Assembly (NCBI RefSeq): GCF_027497215.1
Contig: NZ_CP114904.1
Coordinates: forward strand, 2,936,001-3,000,000
Origin: Micromonospora sp. WMMD812
GTDB taxonomy: Bacteria; Actinomycetota; Actinomycetes; Mycobacteriales; Micromonosporaceae
Direction of reading: 5' to 3'
Length of the DNA: 64,000 bases
Positions 36,365 to 49,743 of the stretch are shown here, one piece after another. Every line of letters starts with the position of its first letter. Position 1 is the stretch's first letter. The position numbers and the translations under genes were made by a program. Below the pieces are notes generated by a model. That model was not told the DNA's origin and searched no databases. It saw only the letters and a list, made by a program, of their open reading frames with translations.

Positions 36365-37723
36365 TCACGCCGACACCTCCGGGCGCTGGCCCGGCTCGCT
36401 CACCCGCAGGCGGACGGAGTCCGCCACGTGCCGGTCGACCGCGAGCACCTCGACGAGCGCGCGCCGTTCGACCTCGCCGTCCTCACCGTCGGCGAGCAGG
36501 TCGATCTCCAGCCGGTCGCCGACCTCGGGCACCCGGCCCAGCTCGCGCATGACCAGGCCGGAGAGGGTGTCGTACTCCGGGGCCTCGGGCAGGGTGATTC
36601 CGGTGCTGTCGGCGACCTCGTCGATCCGCCAGCGGGCCGGCACCACCCAGGAGCCGTCGTCCTGTCGGGCCGGGGCCCGCTCCGGCGGGTCGTCCTCGTC
36701 CCGGATCGGGCCGACCAGCTCCTCCGCGATGTCCTCCAGGGTGATCACCCCGGCGAAGCCGCCGTACTCGTCGACCACGCAGGCCAGCTGCCGGTGGCCG
36801 GAGCGCAGCCGGTCCAGCACCGTCGGCAGCGGCAGGGTCTCGGGCACCAGCAGCGGAGGTACGGCGACCGCGCTCACCGGGGTGGTGGCGCGCTGCCGCG
36901 GGTGGACGCCGAGCACGTCGGCGATGCCGACCACGCCGACCAGGTCGTCGACGCCCTCCGCGCCGCGTACCGGGAAGCGGGAATGGCCGCTGTCCAGCAG
37001 CTCGACCACCCGACTGACCGGCTCGTCGGCCCGTACGGTGTGCACGTCGACCCGCGGCACCATGGCCTCGCCGGCGGTCAGCTCCCGGAAGTCCAGCCCC
37101 CGGTCGAGCAGGTTGGACATCTCCGCGTCCAGGTGCCCCTCCTGGCGGGATTCGGCGATGATCTGCTCCAGGTCCTCGGGGGTGGCCCCGCTGGGCAGCT
37201 CCTCGATCGGCTCGATGCCGACGCGGCGCAGCAGCCGCACCGCGGACCGGTCGAAGAGGCGGACCGCCGGACCGGCGATCCTCAGGTAGAGGAGGGTGGA
37301 ACGGGACAGTGCCCGGGCCACCGGTTCGGCGCGGGCGATGGCCAGGTTCTTCGGGGCCAGCTCACCGAGCACCATCTGCACCACGGTGGCGATGACCAGG
37401 GCCAGCGCCACCGAGAGCGGCAGACTCAGGCTCTCGGCGACCCCGGCCAGGCCGAGCAGGTCGGCGAGGCCCTCACCCAGGAACGGCTCGGCGGCGTAAC
37501 CGACCAGCAGGGCGGTGACGGTGATGCCGAGCTGGGCGCCGGACAGCATGAAGGAGAGCCGGCCGGTGACTTCGAGCGCGCGGGCGGCGGGCTGGTCGCC
37601 GTCGTCGGCGAGCTGCCGCAGCTTGCCCCGGTCGACGGCGACGTAGCCGAACTCCTGGGCGACGAAGTAGCCGGTGGCGGCGGTGAGAACGATGATCAGG
37701 ACGAGGCCGAGGACGATCAACAC
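36365..37723 (-). CDS. CNNM/CorC-type membrane protein with CBS and CorC domains, long form
   Basis: 452 residues: DUF21 membrane domain at about 1-195 ('VLGLVLIIVLTAATGYFVAQ', 'LGITVTALLVGYAAEPFLG', 'QMVLGELAPKNLAIARAEP'), CBS pair at about 215-340 ('LTAGEAMVPRVDVHTVRADE', 'ITLEDIAEELVGPIRDEDD') and a C-terminal CorC_HlyC domain at about 355-440. Likely ion (magnesium or cobalt) transport or its regulation. GTG start at 37723 with a modest GGGAG site. It is 193 bases after mnhG on the same strand but has its own candidate promoter and a structured leader. Confidence 0.9.
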   Translation of the reverse strand: MLIVLGLVLIIVLTAATGYFVAQEFGYVAVDRGKLRQLADDGDQPAARALEVTGRLSFMLSGAQLGITVTALLVGYAAEPFLGEGLADLLGLAGVAESLSLPLSVALALVIATVVQMVLGELAPKNLAIARAEPVARALSRSTLLYLRIAGPAVRLFDRSAVRLLRRVGIEPIEELPSGATPEDLEQIIAESRQEGHLDAEMSNLLDRGLDFRELTAGEAMVPRVDVHTVRADEPVSRVVELLDSGHSRFPVRGAEGVDDLVGVVGIADVLGVHPRQRATTPVSAVAVPPLLVPETLPLPTVLDRLRSGHRQLACVVDEYGGFAGVITLEDIAEELVGPIRDEDDPPERAPARQDDGSWVVPARWRIDEVADSTGITLPEAPEYDTLSGLVMRELGRVPEVGDRLEIDLLADGEDGEVERRALVEVLAVDRHVADSVRLRVSEPGQRPEVSA

Positions 37724-37833
37724 GGGAGGCTCAGGGCTCCCCGGTACGGCGTCGGGGCCAAGGGATGCCGGGCACGACCCGGCTGGCTACTGCTGCCCTC
37801 CTGGGCAGAAGAGTCGATCATGCGGTCATTTTA
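37724..37833 (-). promoter_or_regulatory. Candidate promoter and structured leader of the CNNM gene pair
   Basis: On the minus strand a -10-like TAAAAT (37833-37828) predicts a start near 37820 and a leader of about 97 bases. The leader holds three successive hairpins: CTGCCC-TCCT-GGGCAG (37793-37808), CCGGG-N5-CCCGG (37768-37782), and a CCCCG/CGGGG pair just before the ribosome site. It does not match a riboswitch I know. Bases 37812-37827 match one arm of element A (15 of 16). Confidence 0.4.
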
Positions 37834-37915
37834 TCGGCGATCGCTGTACGCCCGCTGGGGGTGGGCCGAAGGCGCTCGGTTGTCCGGTTCCGCCCCCGCC
37901 CGCGCCGCCCGGCAC

Positions 37916-38248
37916 TCAGCGTTCGGCGAGTTCGTCGACGTCGAGCAGGGACCGGTCGACGCGGTCGGAGCGGTACGCGGCCCGGCCGATCATCTGGGCG
38001 GCCACCGGGGCGGTGGCCAGCTGGAAGACCGCGACCAGCGCGATCATGCCCAGGTCGGACGGGGTGCGCAGGCGCAGCGCGACTCCGGCGAGCAGGAGCA
38101 GCACCCCGAGCGTCTGCGGCTTGGTGGCCGCGTGCATCCGGTCCAGCACGTCCGGGAAGCGGAGCACCCCGATCCCGGCGGCCAGCGCGAGCAGCCCGCC
38201 GGTCACCAGGCAGACGGCCGCGAGCCAGTCGGCGACGGTGGCGAACAT
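37916..38248 (-). CDS. mnhG: Mrp antiporter subunit G
   Basis: 110 residues with three membrane helices ('AAVCLVTGGLLALAAGIGVL' first). 'GVLRFPDVLDRMHAATKPQT' is the diagnostic MnhG/MrpG loop. Part of the multi-subunit Na+/H+ antiporter. Starts at ATG 38248, overlapping the mnhF stop by one base. Last gene of the operon. Confidence 0.93.
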   Translation of the reverse strand: MFATVADWLAAVCLVTGGLLALAAGIGVLRFPDVLDRMHAATKPQTLGVLLLLAGVALRLRTPSDLGMIALVAVFQLATAPVAAQMIGRAAYRSDRVDRSLLDVDELAER

Positions 38249-38511
38249 CAGGCCTCCTCCCGGACGGCGAACCGGACCAGGGCGACCGAGCCGACGAAGC
38301 CCAGCAGGGAGAGCACCACCAGCACCGGCAGCGTGGTGGCGTGCCGGTTGACCGCGGCCTCGGCCCCCACCGCCGCGACCATCGTGGCGAGCAGCATGTC
38401 GGCGGCGACCACCCGGTCGAGCAGCGACGGCCCCCGGTAGAGCCGGGCCAACGCGAGCAGCGCGGTCACCGAGAACATGGCGGTGAGGACGACAGCGAGG
38501 AACGTGTTCAC
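38248..38511 (-). CDS. mnhF: Mrp antiporter subunit F
   Basis: 87 residues, three membrane helices. 'ALARLYRGPSLLDRVVAADM' is the MnhF signature. GTG start at 38511 overlaps the mnhE stop by four bases. Confidence 0.93.
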   Translation of the reverse strand: MNTFLAVVLTAMFSVTALLALARLYRGPSLLDRVVAADMLLATMVAAVGAEAAVNRHATTLPVLVVLSLLGFVGSVALVRFAVREEA

Positions 38512-39107
38512 GGGTTCTCCTTATCCACAGCGTCGGAACGCACCCGGCGCAGCTCCGCGTCCGAGCCGACCGCCCGGACGATCCGCCGCTCGACCTCGAG
38601 GACGCGCGCCCGGTTCACGACCAGGTCCTGCGGCCCGCGTACGTCGAGCACGTGCACGTAGAGGACCCCGGCCTCCCGGTCGACCTCGAGGATCAACGTG
38701 CCCGGCACCAGCGACACCGCCTCGGCGGTGAGCGCCAGGTTCAGATCGGTCCGTACCCGCAGCCGGACCGCGAGGATCGCGCCACGTGGCCGACAGCCGG
38801 GCTGCACCGCGATCCGGGCGATGTGCGCGCTCGCGACGACCAACTCGACGACGAACGCGCCGGCGAACGCCAGCAGCGCCCAGGGGCGCAGCCGGCCGCC
38901 GAAGGTGACCGGCGGCAGCGGGAAGAACAGCAGCACCGCGCCGCCCACCAGCAGCCCGGCGGCCAGGTTGCCCCAGGTGAACTCGCCCCAGAGCAGGTTC
39001 CAGACCAGCACCAGCCAGCCGAACGCCACGGCCTGGTCCCGCCAGCGCCCCACCCGGCCGCGTGCCGGCCCGGCCCCGCCGTCGCCGGTGGGCGGCTCCG
39101 CCGTCAC
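38508..39107 (-). CDS. mnhE: Mrp antiporter subunit E
   Basis: 199 residues: about three N-terminal helices ('GWLVLVWNLLWGEFTWGNLA', then 'LLAFAGAFVVELVVASAHIA') and a cytoplasmic beta domain with 'RTDLNLALTAEAVSLVPGTL', as in MnhE/MrpE. The GTG at 39107 (VTAEPP) or the adjacent GTG at 39110 is the start; a longer frame to 39176 overlaps mnhD and is less likely. It ends with a four-base overlap with mnhF. Confidence 0.9.
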   Translation of the reverse strand: MTAEPPTGDGGAGPARGRVGRWRDQAVAFGWLVLVWNLLWGEFTWGNLAAGLLVGGAVLLFFPLPPVTFGGRLRPWALLAFAGAFVVELVVASAHIARIAVQPGCRPRGAILAVRLRVRTDLNLALTAEAVSLVPGTLILEVDREAGVLYVHVLDVRGPQDLVVNRARVLEVERRIVRAVGSDAELRRVRSDAVDKENP

Positions 39108-39126
39108 CACGCCGCACCGCCCCGGC

Positions 39127-40632
39127 TCACGGTGCGCCGCCGGGCAGGACGGCCCGCAGGTACGGGGTGCGGTCACGCAGATCGGTGGCGGCGTCGGCGG
39201 TGACGTCGAACAGCGGACCGGCGACCACGGTCAGCGCCAGCCCGAACACGACCAGCGCGACGGTGGCGCCGACCATCAGCCCGGGCAGCCGGACGGCCGG
39301 CTCCGCAGTGGCCAGCCGGGGCGCGCGCCAGAAGGCGAGGTTCCACACCCGGGAGGCCACGTAGAGGGTGAGCAGGCTGGTGACCGTGCCGGCGGCGACC
39401 AGCGCACCGGGCAGCGGACCACCGGCCGCCACCCCGGCCTGGAGCAGCCCGAGCTTGCCGAGGAAGCCGGAGAACGGTGGCACGCCTGCGAGGTTCATCG
39501 CCGGTACGAAGAAGAGCACGCCGAGCACCGGCGCCATCCGGGCCAGCCCGCCGAGCCGGCGCAGGTCGGTGCTGCCCGCCCGCTCCTCGACCAGCCCGGT
39601 CACCAGGAAGAGCGTGGTCTGGAGGGTGATGTGGTGCACCACGTAGAAGATCGCGCCGGAGAGCCCGGCCACCGTGCTCAGCGCGATCCCGAAGATCATG
39701 TATCCGATGTGGCTGACCAGGGTGAACGAGAAGACCCGCTTCAGGTCCGACTGGGCCACCGCGCCCAGGATCCCCACCAGCATGGTCAGGCCGGCCACCA
39801 CCATCAGCAGGGTGGCCACCTGCCCGCCGGGGAAGAGCAGGGTCTCGGTGCGGATGACGGCGTAGACGCCGACCTTGGTGAGCAGGCCGGCGAAGACCGC
39901 GGTGACCGGCGCCGGCGCGGTCGGGTAGCTGTCCGGCAGCCAGGCCGAGAGCGGGAAGACCGCCGCCTTGATCCCGAACGCGAGCAACAGCATGAGTTGC
40001 AGCGCCAGCCGTATCTCGTCGGGCAGCGCGTCCAGGCGCTGGGCGAGCTGGGCCATGTTGAGCGTCCCGGTGGCCGCGTACACCAGGCCCACCGCGGCCA
40101 CGAAGATCATCGAGGAGAGGACGCTCACCACCACGTACGTCGAGCCGGTCCGGATCCGCGTCTCGGTGCCGCCCAGGGTGATCAGCACGAAGCTCGCGGC
40201 GAGCAGGATCTCGAAGCCGACGAAGAGGTTGAACAGGTCCCCGGCGAGGAACGCGTTCGTCACGCCGGCGGTCAGCACGAGGTACGTCGGGTGGTAGATG
40301 GTCACCGGGGCGGCCTCGCCGGTCTCGCCGCGGCCCTGGCCGATCGAGTAGAGCAGCACGCAGAGGGTGACCGCCGAGGAGACCACCAGCATCAACGCGG
40401 CCAACTGGTCGGCGACCAGCACGATGCCGACGGGCGCCGGCCAGGCCCCGACCGCGAGCACCACCGGCCCGTGCCGGTACGCCTCGACGAGCAGCAGGGC
40501 GGCGACGGCGAGGGTGGTGGCCAGCCCCACCACGCTGATGCCTCGCTGCAGCCGGGGCCACCGGCCCAGCACCAGGGTGAGCGCCGCGCCGAGCAGCGGC
40601 ACCACCACCGGCAGCGGCAGCAGCCGGTTCAC
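39127..40632 (-). CDS. mnhD: Mrp antiporter subunit D
   Basis: About 501 residues with 14 or so helices; homologous to the proton-pumping NuoN/NuoM subunits of complex I. 'RVFSFTLVSHIGYMIFGIAL' and 'HHITLQTTLFLVTGLVEERA' are the conserved proton-channel segments. GTG at 40632 (VNRLLPLPVVVPLLG) fits the family N terminus; a GTG at 40689 would overlap mnhC by 20 bases. Confidence 0.92.
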   Translation of the reverse strand: MNRLLPLPVVVPLLGAALTLVLGRWPRLQRGISVVGLATTLAVAALLLVEAYRHGPVVLAVGAWPAPVGIVLVADQLAALMLVVSSAVTLCVLLYSIGQGRGETGEAAPVTIYHPTYLVLTAGVTNAFLAGDLFNLFVGFEILLAASFVLITLGGTETRIRTGSTYVVVSVLSSMIFVAAVGLVYAATGTLNMAQLAQRLDALPDEIRLALQLMLLLAFGIKAAVFPLSAWLPDSYPTAPAPVTAVFAGLLTKVGVYAVIRTETLLFPGGQVATLLMVVAGLTMLVGILGAVAQSDLKRVFSFTLVSHIGYMIFGIALSTVAGLSGAIFYVVHHITLQTTLFLVTGLVEERAGSTDLRRLGGLARMAPVLGVLFFVPAMNLAGVPPFSGFLGKLGLLQAGVAAGGPLPGALVAAGTVTSLLTLYVASRVWNLAFWRAPRLATAEPAVRLPGLMVGATVALVVFGLALTVVAGPLFDVTADAATDLRDRTPYLRAVLPGGAP

Positions 40633-40669
40633 CGGGCCGCCCCGTTCCGGCCGGGGTGCGCGTACTCGG

Positions 40670-41152
40670 TCATCCGACGCCGTCCCCACGACGCAGCCGG
40701 CGGCGGGCCGGCTCCGGGTCGACCTGCTCCGGGTCGGCGTCCGGGCCCTCGCCGCCGAGGTCCGCGGTGGCCACCTCGTCGCGCTCGGCCCGGCGGATGA
40801 TCTGCCGGTCCTCCAGGTCGTCCGGCACCTCGTCGTCGCCGGTGAGGTACCAGCTGCGGTAGGCCACCGCGAGCAGGAACGCGGTCAGCCCGAAGGTGAT
40901 CACGATCGCGGTCAGCACCATGGCCTGCGGCAACGGGTCGCTCATCCGGTCCACCGGCGCGGTGCCGACCACCGGCGCGGCGCCGGACCGGCCGCCCAGC
41001 AGGATGAGCAGATTGACCCCGTTGCCGATGAGGATCACGCCGAGCAGGATCCGGGTCAGGCTCCGCTCCAGCAGCAGCATGACACCGCAGCCGACGAGCA
41101 CCCCGAGGGCGAGCACCAGCACCAGGGTCGGCCCGGCGCTGCCCGCGGTCAC
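40670..41152 (-). CDS. mnhC: Mrp antiporter subunit C
   Basis: 160 residues: three helices homologous to NuoK ('ALGVLVGCGVMLLLERSLTR', 'ILLGVILIGNGVNLLILLGG', 'PLPQAMVLTAIVITFGLTAF') followed by a hydrophilic, acidic and Arg-rich C-terminal tail of about 50 residues that the family core lacks. GTG at 41152 overlaps the mnhA stop by four bases (GTGA). Confidence 0.92.
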   Translation of the reverse strand: MTAGSAGPTLVLVLALGVLVGCGVMLLLERSLTRILLGVILIGNGVNLLILLGGRSGAAPVVGTAPVDRMSDPLPQAMVLTAIVITFGLTAFLLAVAYRSWYLTGDDEVPDDLEDRQIIRRAERDEVATADLGGEGPDADPEQVDPEPARRRLRRGDGVG

Positions 41153-43983
41153 GGCCGCTCCCCCGACTCGGCGGCGAGCCCCTCGGGGCCGGTGTCGGCC
41201 GCCTCGATGTGCCGGTCCACCTCGGCGCCCAGGCTGCGCAGGATGTCCAGCATCAGCCCGACGACGACCAGGTACACGCCGATGTCGAAGAAGAGCGAGG
41301 TGATCACGTAGAAGTGGCCGATCAGCGGGGCGTACAGGTCGATCCGCGCGCTCTGCAGCACCGAACCGCCGGCGAGCAGCGCGACGACGCCGGTGCCGAC
41401 CGAGATCGCCAGGCCGGCGCCGAGCACCGTGCCGGCGCCGACCGGCGCGGCCTCGGCCAGTTCGTACCGCCCGCCGGCCAGGTAGCGGACGACCAGCGCC
41501 AGGCTCGCCACCAGCCCGCCGGCGAAGCCGCCGCCCGGCGCGTTGTGCCCGGAGAAGAGCAGGAACAGGGAGAAGAGCACCACGGTGTGGAAGATCAGCC
41601 GGGTGACCACCTCCAGCACGATGGATCGCCGCCGTTCCCCCAACCGGGCGCCGCCGCGGAGCCAGACCGGGCGGTCGGGCCGGTTCGCCCGAGCGGACGG
41701 CTCGGGTCGGCGGGGGCGGGGCCCGGTGCGGGAGCGCTGGAAGATCAGGCTGGCCACCCCGGTCGCGGCCACCACCAGCACCGCCATCTCGCCCATCGTG
41801 TCCCAGGCGCGGATGTCGACGAGGGTCACGTTGACCACGTTGCGGCCGTACCCCTCGCTGACCGCCAGCTCCGGGAAGGCGGCCGACACGGACGGCGCCT
41901 GCCGGGCCCCGGCGGCGACCAGCGCCAGACCGGCGGTGACCACGCCGACGAGCACGCCGATCCCCCGGCGCAGCCACCGGGCCCGGCGCAGCGGTCGGGC
42001 GGAGAACCGATCCGGCAGCCGGCGCAGCACGAGCACGAAGACCGCGATGGTCGCGGTCTCCACCAGGAACTGGGTCAACGCCAGGTCGGGTGCGCCGTAG
42101 AGGACGAAGAGCATGGCCGTGCCGTAGCCGGTGACCCCGACCAGCAGCATCGCGGTCAACCGGCGGCGCGCGCCCACCGCGAGCACCGCGGCGACCCCGA
42201 GCACCACGGCGACCACCAGCTGCAACGGGGTGTCCCACGCGGCGATCCGCTCCTGCCACGGGCGGGCGGCGAGCATCGCCCCGCCGGGCAGCACGACCAG
42301 CACGATCAGGATCGTGCCCAGGTACTGCGGGAGGGAGCCCCGCTGGGTGGCGCCGGTGACCTCGACGGCCAACCGGTCGAAGCGGTCGATGACCCACTCG
42401 TACCCGACGTTCCCGGTCACCGGCGCGCGGAGTCGGGTGAGCGCCGGGGCGAGCGGGCCGCGCAGCGCGAAGAGCACGCCACCGCCGACCAGCACCAGCG
42501 CCGAGAGGCCGAGCGCGGGGGTCGGCCCGGGCCAGAGCGCCAGGTGCGCGTGGACCGTGCCGGACAGTTCGGCGTACGGGCGGAGCACGACGTCCAGGCC
42601 GCCGGCGAACGGGCCGGCGACCAGGCCGACGCCGGCGAGCACCGCCGGTGGCACCAGCAGGGGCGGCGCGATCCGGCCGAGCGGGGTCGGCTCCACGCCC
42701 GGCCGGTCGGCGAACGCGCCCCACAGGAACCGCACGCTGTAGGCGACGGTGAGCACGGTGCCGGCGGCCAGGACGGCGAGGATCGCCGGCCGGTCGATGA
42801 AGGCGGCGAACACCGCCTCCTTGGCGACGAAGCCGACCAGTGGCGGCAGCCCGGCCATGGACGCCGCCGCGAGCACCGCGACGGTGACCAGCGGGCCGGA
42901 GCCGTGTCGCAGCCCGGAGAGTTCGCGCAGGTCCCGGGTGCCGGCGCCGTGGTCGATCACCCCGACGACCAGGAACAGCGCCGCCTTGAACAGGGCGTGC
43001 GCGAGCAGCATGGCCGCGCCGGCGAGCGCGGCGTCCGGGGTGCCGGCTCCGGTCAGCACCACCAGCAGGCCCAGCTGGCTCACCGTGCCGTACGCCAGCA
43101 GCAGCTTCAGGTCGGTCTGTCGCAGCGCGGCCCAGCCCCCGACGAGCATGGTCGCCAGTCCGGCGACGACCACGACCGGGCGCCACGGCCCGACCGTGGC
43201 GAGCACCGGCGCGAGCAGCCCGATCAGGTAGACGCCGGCCTTCACCATGGCCGCGGCGTGCAGGTACGCGCTGGCCGGGGTGGGTGCCGCCATGGCGACC
43301 GGCAGCCAGGAGCTGAACGGCAGCACCGCGGATTTGGTCAGCGCCCCGAGCAGGATGAGCAGCACCGCGGCGACCAGGTAGCCGCCGCCGGGCAGCGGCC
43401 GGGCGGCGATCTCCGACCAGCGGTACGTGCCGGCGTGCTCGCCCAGCATGATGAAGCCGACCAGCATGGCCAGCCCGCCCAGCGTGGTCACGGTCAACGC
43501 CTGGGCGGCCGCCCACCGGCTGGACCGCCGCTCGGTGCTGTGCCCGATCAGCAGGTACGAGAAGATCGTGGTCAGCTCCCAGCCGACGTAGAGCAGCAGC
43601 AGGTCGTCGGCGAGGACCAGGCAGAGCATCGCCCCGGCGAACGCGGTCAGCACGCCGGCGAACCGGGCCAGGCCGAGCGAGCCCGCGGTGAAGTAGCGGG
43701 CGCAGTAGACCAGCACCAGGGCGCCGACGCCGCCGATCAGCAGGGTCATCAGCCAGGACAGGGTGGTCAGCCGCAGCGCGACGTCGAGGCCCAACTGCCC
43801 GATCCACGGGTACGTCTCGACCACCGCGCCGCCGTCGCGGACCGCCGGGGTGCGGGCCAGCGCCCAGCCGAACGCGGCGGCCGGCGCCAAAGCGAGCGGG
43901 TAGCAGGCGCGCGGACCCCACCACCGGACCAACAGCGGCGCGAGCAGTGCCGCCACGAGGTGGAGGATCAGCAGTACGAGCAT
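41149..43983 (-). CDS. mnhA: Mrp antiporter subunit A, fused to subunit B domain
   Basis: 944 residues. Residues about 1-620 are the NuoL-like proton-channel subunit ('LLLLYVGWELTTIFSYLLIG', 'HALFKAALFLVVGVIDHGAG'); about 660-780 is the DUF4040 segment; about 800-920 is the MnhB domain ('LFLLFSGHNAPGGGFAGGLV'). A separate mnhB gene is therefore absent and the set A/B-C-D-E-F-G is complete. ATG at 43983 is preferred over GTG at 43989 because GGGAG then has normal spacing. This operon would export Na+ in exchange for H+ and help alkali and salt tolerance. Confidence 0.92.
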   Translation of the reverse strand: MLVLLILHLVAALLAPLLVRWWGPRACYPLALAPAAAFGWALARTPAVRDGGAVVETYPWIGQLGLDVALRLTTLSWLMTLLIGGVGALVLVYCARYFTAGSLGLARFAGVLTAFAGAMLCLVLADDLLLLYVGWELTTIFSYLLIGHSTERRSSRWAAAQALTVTTLGGLAMLVGFIMLGEHAGTYRWSEIAARPLPGGGYLVAAVLLILLGALTKSAVLPFSSWLPVAMAAPTPASAYLHAAAMVKAGVYLIGLLAPVLATVGPWRPVVVVAGLATMLVGGWAALRQTDLKLLLAYGTVSQLGLLVVLTGAGTPDAALAGAAMLLAHALFKAALFLVVGVIDHGAGTRDLRELSGLRHGSGPLVTVAVLAAASMAGLPPLVGFVAKEAVFAAFIDRPAILAVLAAGTVLTVAYSVRFLWGAFADRPGVEPTPLGRIAPPLLVPPAVLAGVGLVAGPFAGGLDVVLRPYAELSGTVHAHLALWPGPTPALGLSALVLVGGGVLFALRGPLAPALTRLRAPVTGNVGYEWVIDRFDRLAVEVTGATQRGSLPQYLGTILIVLVVLPGGAMLAARPWQERIAAWDTPLQLVVAVVLGVAAVLAVGARRRLTAMLLVGVTGYGTAMLFVLYGAPDLALTQFLVETATIAVFVLVLRRLPDRFSARPLRRARWLRRGIGVLVGVVTAGLALVAAGARQAPSVSAAFPELAVSEGYGRNVVNVTLVDIRAWDTMGEMAVLVVAATGVASLIFQRSRTGPRPRRPEPSARANRPDRPVWLRGGARLGERRRSIVLEVVTRLIFHTVVLFSLFLLFSGHNAPGGGFAGGLVASLALVVRYLAGGRYELAEAAPVGAGTVLGAGLAISVGTGVVALLAGGSVLQSARIDLYAPLIGHFYVITSLFFDIGVYLVVVGLMLDILRSLGAEVDRHIEAADTGPEGLAAESGERP

Positions 43984-44119
43984 CCGCACTCCCGGTCGAC
44001 GTGGCAGCGGCGGACGCCGCGACGGGTCGGCGCCTAGGAGCGATCAGACGCCAGTTCGCGCAACGCCGGGCGGATTTTGCCGAAATCGCCCCCAGTGAGG
44101 CGGATGCTGCCCGACTGCG

Positions 44120-44524
44120 TCAGCGGTTGACGGTGTCGCCGGCCGGGGGTGCGGTCTCCAGCGTGGCCCGGTCGCAGTGCGACGGCTCGGCCAACAGGTC
44201 GGCGCGACCGAGTTGGCGGGCGACCCGGTCGACCACCCGCTCGGCCGCGGCCAGCGACCGCACCGACAGCAACCGTCCACGGCTCTCGCGGCGCAGCACG
44301 AAGTAGTGCACCGCCGCGCGGACCTGCCCCCGGTCGGCGGCGCTGGCGTGGGCGGTGGAGACGACCAGCTCGCGCAGGCAGCGGGCCAGCCGTTCGGCGA
44401 GCTCCAGCTCCGGCCCGTGCAGGCCGACTCGGACGGCGGCGAGATGACTGTCGACCTTGCGGATGAGCACGTCGGTGCCGGGTGGGACATTCCGCTGCTC
44501 GACGGCCAATCCGATCCCCTCCAC
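44120..44524 (-). CDS. Hypothetical protein upstream of the mrp operon
   Basis: 134 residues, mostly alpha-helical, not recognised. Helical stretches include 'LELAERLARCLRELVVSTAH' and 'SLAAAERVVDRVARQLG'; no signal peptide, membrane segment, or clear DNA-binding motif. GTG at 44524 follows no obvious ribosome site, so the start is uncertain. It points the same way as the mrp operon, 136 bases from mnhA, and its promoter region carries a perfect 17-bp palindrome. A regulator of mrp is possible but not supported by a motif. Confidence 0.55.
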   Translation of the reverse strand: MEGIGLAVEQRNVPPGTDVLIRKVDSHLAAVRVGLHGPELELAERLARCLRELVVSTAHASAADRGQVRAAVHYFVLRRESRGRLLSVRSLAAAERVVDRVARQLGRADLLAEPSHCDRATLETAPPAGDTVNR

Positions 44525-44577
44525 CCCGATTCGCGTCGCGAGTGAAGTTACTTTATGTTGTGCGTCACAAGCAAGCA

Positions 44578-44594
44578 GTTAAGTGAGACTTAAC
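44578..44594. promoter_or_regulatory. Perfect 17-bp palindromic operator candidate
   Basis: GTTAAGT-GAG-ACTTAAC, seven-base perfect arms, in a strikingly A/T-rich stretch between the divergent unknown gene (44524) and lhr (44691). A second short palindrome AAGTTACTT is at 44546-44554. The arrangement looks like a repressor operator. Confidence 0.55.
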
Positions 44595-44690
44595 GCGTCA
44601 AGCATCATATCCGCCGTGTAAACGCCGTATCCGGACACAATCAGCGTCCGGCCCGGCGCGTTTGTCACACCGGCGCGGCAGGATTGACGG

Positions 44691-49424
<4,734 letters not shown>

Positions 49425-49572
49425 CCGACCCCACCGGGGCCCGCGCCAGCCCCGGCTGCGACCGGGCGAGGACTGCGACCAGCGCCACGTCGGCTGCGGT
49501 GTCGAACTCGGCGGCGCCCCGGCTGAAGCGCGCCGACGTCGTCGACGGTGGCGCTGCGGACCAGGTCGCCGA

Positions 49573-49620
49573 CAGCGTTATGACTCAGAGTCATAAATAT
49601 GCCTCTGAGTCGTAACGCTG
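49573..49620. promoter_or_regulatory. Compound inverted repeat in the gap after lhr
   Basis: A 19-base perfect palindrome (49578-49596, TTATGACTCAGAGTCATAA) is the left part of a larger inverted repeat: 49573-49590 and 49603-49620 pair at 17 of 18 positions across 12 A/T-rich bases. The 319-base gap 49425-49743 has no gene I can support. The site looks like a two-dimer operator. Confidence 0.65.
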
Positions 49621-49743
49621 ACCAAGGCAGGTGCTGCCCAGCCCCGGCGGGCAGACGCCGATCAGCCCGGACGGACGGCTGCCAGCGCGACGGACGGACG
49701 CCAGCCGGCGCCCCGTCGGCCTGACCGCGCGGACGGGCCACGC

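Noticed and set aside
37724..37833. M-box or yybP-ykoY riboswitch in the CNNM leader
   Set aside because: Short pieces such as CTGCTGCCC and GAGGCTC resemble M-box parts, but they are on the wrong strand and too far apart. No yybP core was seen on the sense strand.
49425..49620. Small minus-strand gene beginning at the compound palindrome (MTLSHNAVGDLV...)
   Set aside because: The frame lacks a ribosome site, runs into the antisense of lhr, and has no recognisable family. It might be a remnant, but I cannot support it.
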